Positions 47,530 to 59,033 of a DNA stretch of 64,000 nt are shown here, one piece after another. The stretch is from positions 62,001 to 126,000 of the forward strand of contig NZ_NEHW01000008.1 in assembly GCF_002112505.1 (NCBI RefSeq), in the 5' to 3' direction. Source of the DNA: Pseudomonas sp. R28(2017) (lineage in GTDB: Bacteria; Pseudomonadota; Gammaproteobacteria; Pseudomonadales; Pseudomonadaceae). The position numbers were made by a program, and so were the translations under genes. The first letter of the stretch is position 1; each line of letters opens with the position of its first letter. The notes beneath the pieces were generated by a model, which saw only the letters and a program-made list of their open reading frames with translations, did no database searches and was not told the DNA's origin.

Positions 47530-48525
47530 GTGAAACTCAGCGATATCGCCCGTCTGGCCGGTGTGTCAGTGACCACTGCCAGCTATGTCATCAATGGCAA
47601 GGCCGAACAGCAGCGCATCAGCAACAGCACTGTCGAGCGGGTGCGCGCGGTGGTCGAGGCCCATGGCTTCACGCCCAACCCGCAAGCAGCCGGCCTGCGC
47701 AGCCGGCACACCCGCACCTTGGGCTTCATTCTCCCGGATCTGGAGAACCCCAGCTATGCCCGCATCGCCAAGCAGCTCGAGCAAGGCGCGCGCGCCCGTG
47801 GCTACCAGCTGCTGATCGCCAGCAGCGACGACCAGCCCGACAGTGAGCGCCAGCTGCAGCAGCTGTTCCGCGCCCGCCGCTGCGATGCGCTGTTCGTCGC
47901 CAGCTGCCTGCCGCCGGAGGACGACAGCTACCGCGAGCTGCAGGACAAGGGCCTGCCGGTGATCGCCATCGACCGGCGCCTGAACCCGGCCCACTTCTGT
48001 TCGGTGATCAGCGATGACCGCGATGCCAGCCGCCAGCTGGCCGACAGCCTGCTGGCGACTGCCCCGCGCAGCATCGCGCTGATCGGCGCACGCCAGGAAC
48101 TGTCGGTGAGCCAGGCCCGTGCCGGTGGTTTCGACGAAGCCATGCAAGGTTTCAACGGTGTGGTGCGGCGCTACCAGGGCGAGGCCTTCAGCCGTGAATG
48201 CGGCCAACGCCTGATGCAACAACTGATCGATGAACACGGCGGCCTGCCGGATGCGCTGGTGACCACGTCCTACGTGCTGCTGCAAGGTGTGTTCGATACC
48301 TTGCAGGCGCGCCCGGCCGATTCGCGGCAGCTGCAACTGGGCACGTTCGGCGACAACCAGCTGCTCGACTTCCTGCCCCTGCCGGTCAATGCCATGGCCC
48401 AGCAGCACGGCCTGATCGCCGCCACCGCGCTGGAACTGGCCCTGGCCGCGATCGAAGAAAAGCGCTACGAACCCGGCGTGCACGCCATTGGCCGCACCTT
48501 CAAGCAACGCATCACAGCGGCCTGA
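47530..48525 (+). CDS. fruR: Fructose repressor Cra (FruR), LacI family
   Basis: A 331-residue regulator. The N-terminal LacI helix-turn-helix (VKLSDIARLAGVSVTTASYVINGK) includes the hinge (PNPQAAGLRSRHTRTLGFI). A periplasmic-binding-like effector domain follows (60-331) and in P. putida binds fructose-1-phosphate. The GTG at 47530 has AAGGA 7 nt upstream. It is divergent from fruBKA and probably binds the Cra box at 47360-47371. Confidence 0.95.
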   Translation: MKLSDIARLAGVSVTTASYVINGKAEQQRISNSTVERVRAVVEAHGFTPNPQAAGLRSRHTRTLGFILPDLENPSYARIAKQLEQGARARGYQLLIASSDDQPDSERQLQQLFRARRCDALFVASCLPPEDDSYRELQDKGLPVIAIDRRLNPAHFCSVISDDRDASRQLADSLLATAPRSIALIGARQELSVSQARAGGFDEAMQGFNGVVRRYQGEAFSRECGQRLMQQLIDEHGGLPDALVTTSYVLLQGVFDTLQARPADSRQLQLGTFGDNQLLDFLPLPVNAMAQQHGLIAATALELALAAIEEKRYEPGVHAIGRTFKQRITAA

Positions 48526-48527
48526 CC

Positions 48528-49304
48528 ATGCGCCTGATCGACACCCACACCCACCTGGACTTCCCCGACTTCGACGCCGACCGCGCGCGCCTGCTGGCCA
48601 ACGCGGCGGCACGCGGGGTGGAGCGCATGGTGGTGCTGGGGGTGTACCAGGCGAATTTCCAGCGGGTGTGGGACCTGGCCTGCGCCGAAGGCAGCGTGCA
48701 TGCGGCACTGGGGCTGCACCCGATCTACCTGGAGCAGCACCGGCCGGAACACCTGGCGCAGCTGCGCGAATGGCTGGAGCGCCTGCAGGGCGACCCACGG
48801 CTGTGCGCAGTCGGCGAGTTCGGCCTGGACTACTACATCGAAGCACTGGACAAGGAACGCCAGCAAACGCTGTTCGAAGCCCAGCTGCAGATGGCCTGTG
48901 ACTATGCGCTGCCTGCCCTGTTGCACGTGCGTCGCAGCCATGCCCAGGTGATTGCCACGCTCAAGCGCTACAAGCCGGCGCGAGCGGGGGTGATCCATGC
49001 CTTCGCCGGCAGTTACGAAGAGGCACGCGAGTACATCAAGCTGGGCTTCCGGCTTGGCCTGGGTGGCGCAGCGACCTGGCCGCAGGCGCTACGCCTGCGC
49101 AAGACCCTCCCGCGCCTGCCGCTGGAAAGCATCGTGCTGGAGACCGATTCGCCGGACATGGCCCCGGCGATGTTCGCCGGCCAGCGCAACAGCCCGGAAC
49201 ATCTGCCAGAGATTGCCGAAGCGTTGGCCGAGCTGCTGGGCATCGAACCTGATGTCTTGGCCGAGGCGAGCAGCCGCAATGCGTGTGAGCTGTTTGGCTG
49301 GTAG
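48528..49304 (+). CDS. TatD-family metal-dependent hydrolase
   Basis: A 258-residue TIM-barrel amidohydrolase-like enzyme. Metal ligands are visible in DTHTHLDFPDF, GEFGLDYY, LLHVRRSHAQ and ETDSPDMAP. The GVIHAFAGSYEEA stretch is also typical. TatD proteins act as DNases in quality control or repair. It starts 2 nt after fruR, so the two may be co-transcribed. The specific subfamily (TatD, YcfH, YjjV) was not settled; the sequence looks YjjV-like. Confidence 0.9.
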   Translation: MRLIDTHTHLDFPDFDADRARLLANAAARGVERMVVLGVYQANFQRVWDLACAEGSVHAALGLHPIYLEQHRPEHLAQLREWLERLQGDPRLCAVGEFGLDYYIEALDKERQQTLFEAQLQMACDYALPALLHVRRSHAQVIATLKRYKPARAGVIHAFAGSYEEAREYIKLGFRLGLGGAATWPQALRLRKTLPRLPLESIVLETDSPDMAPAMFAGQRNSPEHLPEIAEALAELLGIEPDVLAEASSRNACELFGW

Positions 49305-49306
49305 TA

Positions 49307-49402
49307 CCGGCCCTTTCGCGGGCAAGCCCGCTCCCACAGGTATTTCACTAAGACCGAGCGTTGCGCAGTCTCTGTGGGAGCGGATTCACCCGCGAATGGG
49401 CC
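49307..49402. repeat. Inverted pair of REP elements between convergent genes
   Basis: A full REP copy (49307-49340) and a partly diverged inverse copy (49372-49402) lie between tatD and the chemoreceptor gene. Confidence 0.85.
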
Positions 49403-49427
49403 AATACAGGCAACTCAAGCGTCGGCC

Positions 49428-51440
49428 TTAAACCCTGAACGCCCCGATCAGGCGTTTCAGCTCCACCACCTGCGTCGATAGCACCCGGCTGGCATCCTCG
49501 GCCTGGCAAGCCCCTTGGGTGGTGTCCTGCGCCGCCCGGTTGATCGCGACGATGTTGCGGTCGATGTCATGGGCCACCGCCGTCTGCTGCTCGACCGCCG
49601 CCGCGATCTGCTGGTTCTGCTCGACGATGCCACCCACCGCCCCCAGGATATTGCCCAGCGCCTGCTGCACCTGGCGCGCTTCATCGACCGTGCCCGCCGC
49701 CATCTGGTGGCTGCTGCCCATCGCCCGCACCGCCTGCTCCACACCATCACGCAGGCGCTGGATCATCTGCGCGATCTGCGCAGTCGAGTCCTGGGTACGC
49801 CGGGCCAGGGTGCGTACTTCATCGGCCACCACGGCAAACCCACGCCCTTGCTCACCGGCCCGGGCAGCTTCGATGGCTGCATTCAACGCCAGCAGGTTGG
49901 TCTGCTCGGCAATGCTGCGAATCACCTCCAGCACCTGGCCGATCGCCTGGCTGTCGTCGGCCAGCCGATTGATCGCCAGCACGGTCTGGTCGATTTCCCC
50001 GGCGAGGCGGCCGATGCTGTCTTGCTGGCTCTCTACCAACGTGCGGCCATTGGCGCTTTCACGGTTGACCTGCTGCGCCCCGTTGGCCGCCAGCGCGGCG
50101 CTGCGCGCCACCTCCTGCGCGGTGGCGCTCATCTGGTTCATCGCCGTGGCCACCTGCTCGATCTGTTCACGCTGGCCACTGACCGCCTGATTGCTCCGTG
50201 CCGACACTGCCAACACCTGCCCGGCCTGCTCTTCGACGGCCACCACGGTGCGCCCGACCTGGTCGATCAGGCCGCGGATGCGGCGCACGGTTTCGCTGAA
50301 GCCTTGGCCCAGCTCGCCCAGCTCATCGCGGCTATGGGCCTGGAAGCTGACCGTCATGTCACCCGCTGCCACTTTGTCCATGGCACTGCCCAGCCGGCGC
50401 AAGGTGGCGCGGGTCGACACATAGAAGCCGCCATACAGGTACAGGATCAGCACGAAGACACCGGCCAGCACCGCGCCCAGCGCAAGCATGCGCACGCGCT
50501 GTTCGGCCAGGCGCTGTTGCAACTGCCCCTGCAGGTGCGCAAGTACGGCGTCGTTGAAGCGATAGGTCTGCGCCATCAGTTCGCTGACCTGCTGATAGAA
50601 CGCTGGCCAAGGGGCATCGAGCGTTTCCGCCACCACCACCTGCTCTTCGAACAACGACGCAGCCTGCCTGACCGTCGCCTGGCTGGTTGCTGCCGCGCCC
50701 GCCAGGCTGGCCTTGGCAGTGCGCTCCGTGGCGAGGGCATCGTCCAGCCGCAAGGTATAGTCGGCGCCAAGGCGATCGAGGCGTTGCAGCAGGTCTTCGA
50801 AACGGCCACTGCCAGACGAGTCGATGAACCCCCGCCCCAGTGCAATGGCGCCCATGGCCCGGCCCTCACCCAGGGCCTGGGTCACCTGTGCCGTGGCGAC
50901 GCCCAGCAGTTCGCTCAACTGACGCACCGAAGCCTGGCTGTCCTGGCTCAGGCCGGACTGGCTGACCACCTGCTTGGCCAGCATCTGAGCCTGGGCCAGC
51001 AGCTTGTCGAACAGCGCGGCCTTGTTCTGCAGCGACGACTCCGCCCGGGCACTGGCAAAGGCCCCATTTAATTCTTCGAGCTTGCCTTGAGGAACCGCCT
51101 CATCCCCTTGCAGCTTGTGCAACTGCGCCTGGACCTTGTCCTGCAACGCAGCGATTTGCACCTCCAGATCCCCGGCGTGGCCCGACTGGCCGAGCACGGC
51201 ATTGATCTGTAACAGGTTGCCCAGCGCCTCCAGGTCGGCGCGCAGGTTCAGGCTGTCAGCCAGCGGCGCTATGCCTTGCAACTCGGCGCGGGTGGCATGG
51301 AATTGCTGGTAGGCATCGCGCACCAGATAAAAACTGGTGGCCAGCATGGGCAGGAAGAACAGGACGCTGATGAGGCTGAACTTCTGACCGAAGCTCAGCC
51401 GGTTCATCAATGCGATGGCCGGGTAGAGCAGACGCTTCAC
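49428..51440 (-). CDS. Methyl-accepting chemotaxis protein
   Basis: A 670-residue receptor. Helix 1 (about 21-40), a ~270-residue helical periplasmic sensor, helix 2 ([21 protein letters not shown], about 315-337) and a HAMP domain are followed by a long signalling coiled coil. The hairpin tip is [37 protein letters not shown] chose GTG 51440 because GGAGG lies 6 nt upstream; an ATG at 51452 is the alternative. The ligand is unknown. Flanking genes do not suggest one. Confidence 0.9.
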   Translation of the reverse strand: MKRLLYPAIALMNRLSFGQKFSLISVLFFLPMLATSFYLVRDAYQQFHATRAELQGIAPLADSLNLRADLEALGNLLQINAVLGQSGHAGDLEVQIAALQDKVQAQLHKLQGDEAVPQGKLEELNGAFASARAESSLQNKAALFDKLLAQAQMLAKQVVSQSGLSQDSQASVRQLSELLGVATAQVTQALGEGRAMGAIALGRGFIDSSGSGRFEDLLQRLDRLGADYTLRLDDALATERTAKASLAGAAATSQATVRQAASLFEEQVVVAETLDAPWPAFYQQVSELMAQTYRFNDAVLAHLQGQLQQRLAEQRVRMLALGAVLAGVFVLILYLYGGFYVSTRATLRRLGSAMDKVAAGDMTVSFQAHSRDELGELGQGFSETVRRIRGLIDQVGRTVVAVEEQAGQVLAVSARSNQAVSGQREQIEQVATAMNQMSATAQEVARSAALAANGAQQVNRESANGRTLVESQQDSIGRLAGEIDQTVLAINRLADDSQAIGQVLEVIRSIAEQTNLLALNAAIEAARAGEQGRGFAVVADEVRTLARRTQDSTAQIAQMIQRLRDGVEQAVRAMGSSHQMAAGTVDEARQVQQALGNILGAVGGIVEQNQQIAAAVEQQTAVAHDIDRNIVAINRAAQDTTQGACQAEDASRVLSTQVVELKRLIGAFRV

Positions 51441-51573
51441 GGGCACCTCCATGGATTCTTGTTGTTCTGCAGAGATAGCACTAGGCCACTTGTATAACGC
51501 AGATCGAATCGGAGGTTTGTAACTTAAGGTTAACCGCTGCCCGCCAATGCTCTGTAGGAGTGGCCGCAGCCGA

Positions 51574-52404
51574 CTATACGAGGACTGTCCACAGGGCAAA
51601 GCCTGCGTACCACAGCACCGCGCAACGCAGCAGCAGCTCCCACAGGCTGTCCAGCCGCCCCAGCCCGCGCTGGGGGTCTTCTGCCTCGGGGATGTCATCG
51701 GCAATGCGCCCGACCCTGGCCACCAGGTGCCCGGCGCTGATGTGCCAGTTGAGCAGCTCGTGCAGCATCACCCGCATCACCGCGACGAAATTGCCGACCA
51801 GTGCGAAGCTCAGGGCAAGTACCCGTACCGGCAGCCAGTCCATGATGTGGCGCAGCTGTTCGGCACGGGCCTTGAGCGCCGGCTGGCGGCTATGCTCGCC
51901 GGTCAGCGCCAGCAGGCGATAAGCCAGTGCCGCGCCGGGGCCGAGCACGAAGTACCAGAAGATCACCGCAAAGAAGCTCTGGTAGGCCTGCCACAACAGG
52001 TAACCCTGCACCCGCACCAGCAGGCCGTGTGGCTCGTCGGCCGCCAGGCCCAGGTCGCGCTCGGCGACATGCAGCGCGGCCTGGTCGTCGCCACGCCGCC
52101 AGGCATCACGGAATGGCCCGAGCGAACCCTTGGCATCGCCGCGCCCCAGGCTGTAGATCAGCACCAGCAAGTGCAGCGGCAGGGCCAGCAAGCCGTAGGC
52201 CACCGGGTCCAGCACGTGCAGCACCAGCACCAGCACCGCCACCGGCGCCAGCACCAGGATCGCCAGCGTCCACCAGGGGTGGACCTTGCCGCTGCGCTCC
52301 AGGCGCACCAGTTCGCCCAGGAAGAAAGCGTCTCGTTGTATCTGATGGCGCAGCGCAGAGAACTTCTCTACCCACAGCGCCAGTAACAGCACCAGAAAAC
52401 TCAT
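51574..52404 (-). CDS. ampE: AmpE, inner membrane protein of the ampDE operon
   Basis: A 276-residue membrane protein ([20 protein letters not shown]...) with about four helices, matching AmpE in length and context. AmpE is thought to sense or regulate signals in beta-lactamase induction. Its ATG overlaps the ampD stop by 4 nt. Confidence 0.92.
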   Translation of the reverse strand: MSFLVLLLALWVEKFSALRHQIQRDAFFLGELVRLERSGKVHPWWTLAILVLAPVAVLVLVLHVLDPVAYGLLALPLHLLVLIYSLGRGDAKGSLGPFRDAWRRGDDQAALHVAERDLGLAADEPHGLLVRVQGYLLWQAYQSFFAVIFWYFVLGPGAALAYRLLALTGEHSRQPALKARAEQLRHIMDWLPVRVLALSFALVGNFVAVMRVMLHELLNWHISAGHLVARVGRIADDIPEAEDPQRGLGRLDSLWELLLRCAVLWYAGFALWTVLV

Positions 52405-52967
52405 GCGTTGTCCTCGTTGTGCTTCACGGCCATGCGGTAACGCGCCCAGTCGAACGCCGGGCCGGGGTCGGTCTTGCGCACCGGGGCAATGTCGCTGTGG
52501 CCCTGGATTCGCTCAAGGCCGATCACCGGCCAGGCGGCCTGGATCTGCCGGGTCAGTTGCGCCAGCACGGTGTATTGGGCATCGGTATAGGGCAGATCGT
52601 CAGTGCCTTCCAGCTCGATCCCGATGGAAAAGTCGTTGCAGCCCTCACGCCCGTCGAAACTCGACACGCCGGCATGCCAGGCACGGTCGAGCAACGACAC
52701 GAACTGCGTCACTGCACCGTCGCGTTCGACGAACAGGTGCGCCGAAACGGTCAGGTGGCTGATGCTGGCAAAGTAAGGGTGTTCGTTCGGGTCCAGGCGG
52801 TTCTGGAAGAACTGCTGGACCTTGCCGCTGCCGAAACAGGCCGGCGGCAAGCTGATGTTGTGGATCACCAGCAGGGAAATCGCTTCACCTTCCGGGCGGG
52901 CGTTGAAGTTCGGCGAGGGGCAGTGGGTGATTCCGTCAAACCAGCCAGTGGCACGGTCCAATTGCAT
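52401..52967 (-). CDS. ampD: 1,6-Anhydro-N-acetylmuramyl-L-alanine amidase AmpD
   Basis: A 188-residue cytoplasmic zinc amidase that recycles anhydro-muropeptides and so keeps ampC beta-lactamase off. Zinc ligands are His36 in VIHNISLP and the His/Asp of GHSDIAPVRKTDPGPAFDW. ATG 52967 (MQLDRATGWFDG) has CAGGA upstream, and the frame extends further without support. It is first in ampDE with a 4-nt overlap. Confidence 0.95.
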   Translation of the reverse strand: MQLDRATGWFDGITHCPSPNFNARPEGEAISLLVIHNISLPPACFGSGKVQQFFQNRLDPNEHPYFASISHLTVSAHLFVERDGAVTQFVSLLDRAWHAGVSSFDGREGCNDFSIGIELEGTDDLPYTDAQYTVLAQLTRQIQAAWPVIGLERIQGHSDIAPVRKTDPGPAFDWARYRMAVKHNEDNA

Positions 52968-53056
52968 GGGGCAGATCCTGAAAAGCACCGGTACAGGGCT
53001 GCAGTATGCCTTGCCCACGGGCCGCCGTGCATGTGAATGATTGTAAGGCTGGCGGC

Positions 53057-55201
53057 TCAATGCACCCGCTGCTGGCGCAAGCCTTCAAGCACGGTTTCCA
53101 GTGCCCGCTCGAACAGCAGGCCGTCATCCAGCAGTCGCACCGCGCCACGGTGCAGGGCTTGGGCGAGGCTCACCGTGTTCCATTCGCGTACCTTCATCCC
53201 GGTACGGTTGGCGAAGACCAGCCGGTCGCTGCTTTCGATGCGCGCGACCAGCTTGCAGCGCAGCGGCTCGTCATCATCGAGCATTTCAACCCAGGTACCG
53301 ATCCGCAGGCGCTGCACCAGGCGCAGCTCTGCCGCTTGCTCATCGAGTTGACGCAGCGGCGCGCAGGCGGACTCGTCGGCGATGGCCAGCACGATGTCCT
53401 CGGCCACCAGCACTTCAGCCAGTTCGTCGCCGCCAGCAGGCAGTGTGCCCCCCGCACACGCGCGCAGGTGCAGCCGTTCCAGCTGCTGGAAGAATCCGCG
53501 GCTTGCCGCCGAGTCCAGCGCCACGCTGGCCAGGCCGTCGCGCAGGGCCTTGAGCAGGCCGGGCACTTGTTGCAGCAACACCTGTGGCTGCTGATGCGGG
53601 GTAATGCTGGCGAGCAGGGTGTCCATGGTCGCCAGCGCTTGCTGCCAGGCCTGGGACGCCTCGCCTTGCTTGAGCCAGGCCATCAACAGCACCTGGCTCC
53701 AGGCCTGCACGAGCATGTGCACCACCCCCTGCGGCAGTGTGCGTCCACGCAAGCGCTGGTTGAGCGCCTGCTGCACCTGCTGGCGGGCCTGCAAGGCACG
53801 GGCGCGGCCTTCTTCGGCATCGCGCGTACGCTGCTCCAGCAGCTCGTTGCGCCGGCGCTCGTCTTGGCTGAAGGCGAGGAAGTCCTCCAAAAGTTCGGCG
53901 AACAGGGCGGCGTCTTCGGTGAAATCATTGAGCAGGCGCTGGACGATGCGCTCGACACGTAGATGCAGGCTGTCGCGCAGGCCTTCGCTGCCCGTCTCCC
54001 AGCCGATCGCGGCAGCGGCGATCTCGTTGAGCAGGCGCCGCGCCGGGTGGCTGGCACGGCTGAACAGGCTTTTGTCCAACAGCGCCACCTTGAGCAGCGG
54101 AATATGCAGGCGAACGATCAGCGCGCGCAGGCTCAGCGGCAGGTTGTCGTCGGCTGCGATGTAAGCGAACAGCAGGCCAACCAGGTTGATCATGTCCTCG
54201 TCGGCGCAGGCGATGCGCCGGCGGGTGCCGCTGCGCACGCTGACCCTCAGCAGCAGTTGTTCGAGCTGCTGGCCCAGGTCGAAGTCGTCGTCGTCGACCG
54301 TGGCCGGCACATAGTGTTGCAGGTGCGAAAGCAGGCGCAGCAGGTCGGCGGTGCTGATCGCCTGGGCGCTCACGGCGGCCTGCAGGCGCGGGGCGATGCG
54401 GCCTCGGCAGGGCGACAGCAGGCCTTCGAGTGAACGCATGAAGGCATGCCCGGCGCTGTCTGCGCCCAAGGCATCAGGCTCGAGGTTGGCCGACACGCGC
54501 CGCGAACTCAGGCGACGGTCTTCGGCGCGCCGGCGTGGCGCCGGCTGCAGTTCCGGCATCACGCCCGCAGCGGCCAGCAACTGGTTGGCTTCAACATAAA
54601 GCACGTCGATGTCTCGCAGCACGTAGCGCTCGAACAGCTTCAACAGGATCAGCTTGACCCGCAGGCCTACGCCCAGGTTACGCCCGGCATCGAGGAAGTA
54701 ACCACATAGCGCAGCCGGCCCGAACGGGTTCTGCTGTTCGTCGAAGCTGCGCGCGAGCAGGCATTGCAAGCGCTGGCCCAGTTGCTTGAGGGCCACGCCA
54801 TCACGCGACAGCACCCGCGCGACCATGCCGTCAACGGCGACGGCACGCTCCATTTGCGGCGCGTCATGCGCGCCCGGGTGGCCCAGCGGGTCGAACTGGC
54901 CGATCCGGGCAAAGGTGTCGTAGAAGATGTCGAGAAAGCCACGTTCGATGTGCTTGCGCTTCAGGCGCAGGTCACGCATGGCCTCGAAGTACAGGTTCTG
55001 GTCGAAGCGGTCAGCCGCCCGGTCGGCCATTTCGAACAGCATGTCGTCGGCGTTGTCGAACAGCGCCTGCAGGCCCTGGCGCAGTTGCAGGGCGGCCTTG
55101 TCACGCACTTGCAGGAGCAATACCGGAAGGCAGGGTAAAGGCGTGCGTGCGCCTCGGTCGATGGCGGCCGCCAGGGGCACCACCTTGCCTTCTTTATGCA
55201 T
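53057..55201 (-). CDS. DUF1631 family protein
   Basis: A 714-residue, mainly helical cytoplasmic protein (MHKEGKVVPLAAAIDRGART...). AAGGAG lies 7 nt before ATG 55201. It matches the DUF1631 family, frequent in pseudomonads between ampD and nadC. A coiled-coil stretch is near residues 465-500 (RRRNELLEQRTRDAEEGRAR). The last ~100 residues are beta-rich (IGTWVEMLDDDEPLRCKLVA) and look like a small barrel domain. I cannot assign a function. Confidence 0.85.
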   Translation of the reverse strand: MHKEGKVVPLAAAIDRGARTPLPCLPVLLLQVRDKAALQLRQGLQALFDNADDMLFEMADRAADRFDQNLYFEAMRDLRLKRKHIERGFLDIFYDTFARIGQFDPLGHPGAHDAPQMERAVAVDGMVARVLSRDGVALKQLGQRLQCLLARSFDEQQNPFGPAALCGYFLDAGRNLGVGLRVKLILLKLFERYVLRDIDVLYVEANQLLAAAGVMPELQPAPRRRAEDRRLSSRRVSANLEPDALGADSAGHAFMRSLEGLLSPCRGRIAPRLQAAVSAQAISTADLLRLLSHLQHYVPATVDDDDFDLGQQLEQLLLRVSVRSGTRRRIACADEDMINLVGLLFAYIAADDNLPLSLRALIVRLHIPLLKVALLDKSLFSRASHPARRLLNEIAAAAIGWETGSEGLRDSLHLRVERIVQRLLNDFTEDAALFAELLEDFLAFSQDERRRNELLEQRTRDAEEGRARALQARQQVQQALNQRLRGRTLPQGVVHMLVQAWSQVLLMAWLKQGEASQAWQQALATMDTLLASITPHQQPQVLLQQVPGLLKALRDGLASVALDSAASRGFFQQLERLHLRACAGGTLPAGGDELAEVLVAEDIVLAIADESACAPLRQLDEQAAELRLVQRLRIGTWVEMLDDDEPLRCKLVARIESSDRLVFANRTGMKVREWNTVSLAQALHRGAVRLLDDGLLFERALETVLEGLRQQRVH

Positions 55202-55430
55202 CCCGGACTCCTTGCTGGGTGACGTATTCGACAGGGCGATAATCGTCAAAGCTATGACGCCAAATGTTGGGCGCCATTATCGGTAAAAATGCCGACAGCT
55301 GCCAGCACTCTTCGCTGCCGGGCAACTGACTGTATTTTCGGGCAAATGCTCAGTTGGCCTGACCAATGGTCGCCTGCCAGGCAAGCTGTACACGGCGGCG
55401 TCCCCCTGCCCTATAATCGCCGGCATCTAG

Positions 55431-56294
<864 letters not shown>

Positions 56295-56310
56295 GCAAAC
56301 CCCAGGCATG

Positions 56311-56338
56311 AAAAAACCGGCCAATTGGCCGGTTTTTT
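56311..56338. terminator. Bidirectional terminator between nadC and trxB
   Basis: A 28-bp perfect palindrome: six A, CCGGCCAATTGGCCGG, six T. It serves both convergent genes. Confidence 0.95.
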
Positions 56339-56349
56339 TATTGCCTGAA

Positions 56350-57623
<1,274 letters not shown>

Positions 57624-58352
57624 ATGCAAGCCCCTGTCCTCTCCGGCCCCCAGTACCTGCGCGAAGGCCTGAAACTGGTGCTGAGCCCCAACCTGCGGAT
57701 GTTCGTGCTGTTGCCGCTGGCGATCAACCTGCTGCTGTTCGGCGGCCTGATCTACTTCGCAGGCCACGAGTTCAGCCTGTGGCTCGACGCCCTGATGCCG
57801 ACGCTGCCCAGCTGGTTGAGCTTCCTTTCCTACATTCTGTGGCCGCTGTTCGTCGCCTTGCTGGTGCTGATGGTGTTCTTCACCTTCACCCTGGTGGCCA
57901 ACGTCATCGCCGCGCCGTTCAATGGTTTCCTCGCGGAAAAGGTCGAGGTGGTGGTGCGCGGTGAAGACCCGTTCCCGGCATTCAGTTGGGGCGAGTTGAT
58001 GGCCATGGTGCCGCGCACCTTCGGCCGCGAGATGCGCAAGCTCGGTTATTTCCTGCCGCGGGCGATCGGCCTGTTCATCCTGTCGCTGATCCCGGTGGTC
58101 AACGTGGTCGCCGCGCCGCTGTGGCTGATCTTCGGCGTGTGGATGATGGCCATCCAGTACATCGACTACCCGGCGGATAACAACAAGATGAGCTGGCAGG
58201 ACATGCTTGCCTGGTTGCGCAGCAAGCGCTGGCAGTCGCTGGGCTTTGGCGGCATCACCTACCTGGCGTTGCTGATTCCTGGCGTCAACGTGCTGATGAT
58301 GCCGGCGGCGGTGGCGGGGGCTACGTTGTTCTGGGTGCGCGAGCGGAACTGA
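57624..58352 (+). CDS. cysZ: Sulfate transporter CysZ
   Basis: A 242-residue inner membrane protein that imports sulfate for cysteine synthesis. The family opening [25 protein letters not shown] and the stretch [16 protein letters not shown] are present, with several helices. GCGGAG lies 8 nt before the ATG. It is divergent from trxB, with a 311-bp region between them. Confidence 0.93.
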   Translation: MQAPVLSGPQYLREGLKLVLSPNLRMFVLLPLAINLLLFGGLIYFAGHEFSLWLDALMPTLPSWLSFLSYILWPLFVALLVLMVFFTFTLVANVIAAPFNGFLAEKVEVVVRGEDPFPAFSWGELMAMVPRTFGREMRKLGYFLPRAIGLFILSLIPVVNVVAAPLWLIFGVWMMAIQYIDYPADNNKMSWQDMLAWLRSKRWQSLGFGGITYLALLIPGVNVLMMPAAVAGATLFWVRERN

Positions 58353-58360
58353 TTGAGCGA

Positions 58361-58379
58361 GGGGCTGCCGGGCAGCCCC
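58361..58379. terminator. Hairpin between cysZ and the immunity gene
   Basis: GGGGCTGCC-G-GGCAGCCCC lies 8 bp after the cysZ stop, between convergent genes. There is no strong T-run directly behind the stem. Confidence 0.6.
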
Positions 58380-58396
58380 TTACGCAGCGTGTTTTA

Positions 58397-59014
58397 TTAA
58401 AAATCGGAGAAGCTGTAGGGTTTAAGAGGTGACAACTGAGAGAGCAGTATCAAATGCTCTACTGCACTTACCTTTTGTAGATTATCGAGCTTGCTTAACC
58501 CTCCAAACGCTAGCGCAGGAACAAAGCCGTACATCTCATCACACCCAAGGACACCTAAACGTTCCTTTGCAGGCGCGAAGAACTCCCCAAAATCATTGGA
58601 TTCTCGCTCCATCAAAAGAAAGAAACCCTCTACCTCCTTATCCATATTATTCGCATCAACTTCACCAGCCGAACCGCAATAGGTTGAAGTATGGGCTACG
58701 ATATTTAATGAAAATCCGGAATTTTCACCATACAGGTAGAGGTCACCAAAAGCGCCACGGGCAATGATGTGATAGGTATCCCGCCCTTCTAGCGGAGTGC
58801 CCTCTATGAATGAGGCAGCCACGCCCTCGTAATCTTGAGGATTGACGGTCCAAAATATCCCATCACCATATCCGCACCAGCCGTGCTCGGCCCAGTATCC
58901 TAACAGTTTTTCCGGCAACTTACCTCTGTAGCACTCAATGCTGGAGGGAGGTACCTCCTGCCTGAACACCGGCTCGCCCATTTCCTCTATGAAAAGTGAG
59001 TAAACGTCGTCCAT
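58397..59014 (-). CDS. Immunity protein, GAD-like plus DUF1851 (Tdi-like)
   Basis: A 205-residue cytoplasmic protein (MDDVYSLFIEEMGEPVFRQE...). The N-terminal half resembles the GAD-related domain (YRGKLPEKLLGYWAEHGWCGYGDGIFWTVNP). The C-terminal half resembles DUF1851 (FGDLYLYGENSG and LGVLGCDEMYGFVPALAFGG). This architecture is known from the Tdi immunity proteins that block Tde nuclease toxins. GAGGAG lies 8 nt before ATG 59014. It follows the toxin by 19 nt and has much lower GC than its neighbours, so it came with the toxin domain. Confidence 0.85.
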   Translation of the reverse strand: MDDVYSLFIEEMGEPVFRQEVPPSSIECYRGKLPEKLLGYWAEHGWCGYGDGIFWTVNPQDYEGVAASFIEGTPLEGRDTYHIIARGAFGDLYLYGENSGFSLNIVAHTSTYCGSAGEVDANNMDKEVEGFFLLMERESNDFGEFFAPAKERLGVLGCDEMYGFVPALAFGGLSKLDNLQKVSAVEHLILLSQLSPLKPYSFSDF

Positions 59015-59033
59015 TCTTGTGCTCCTCAGTTTA

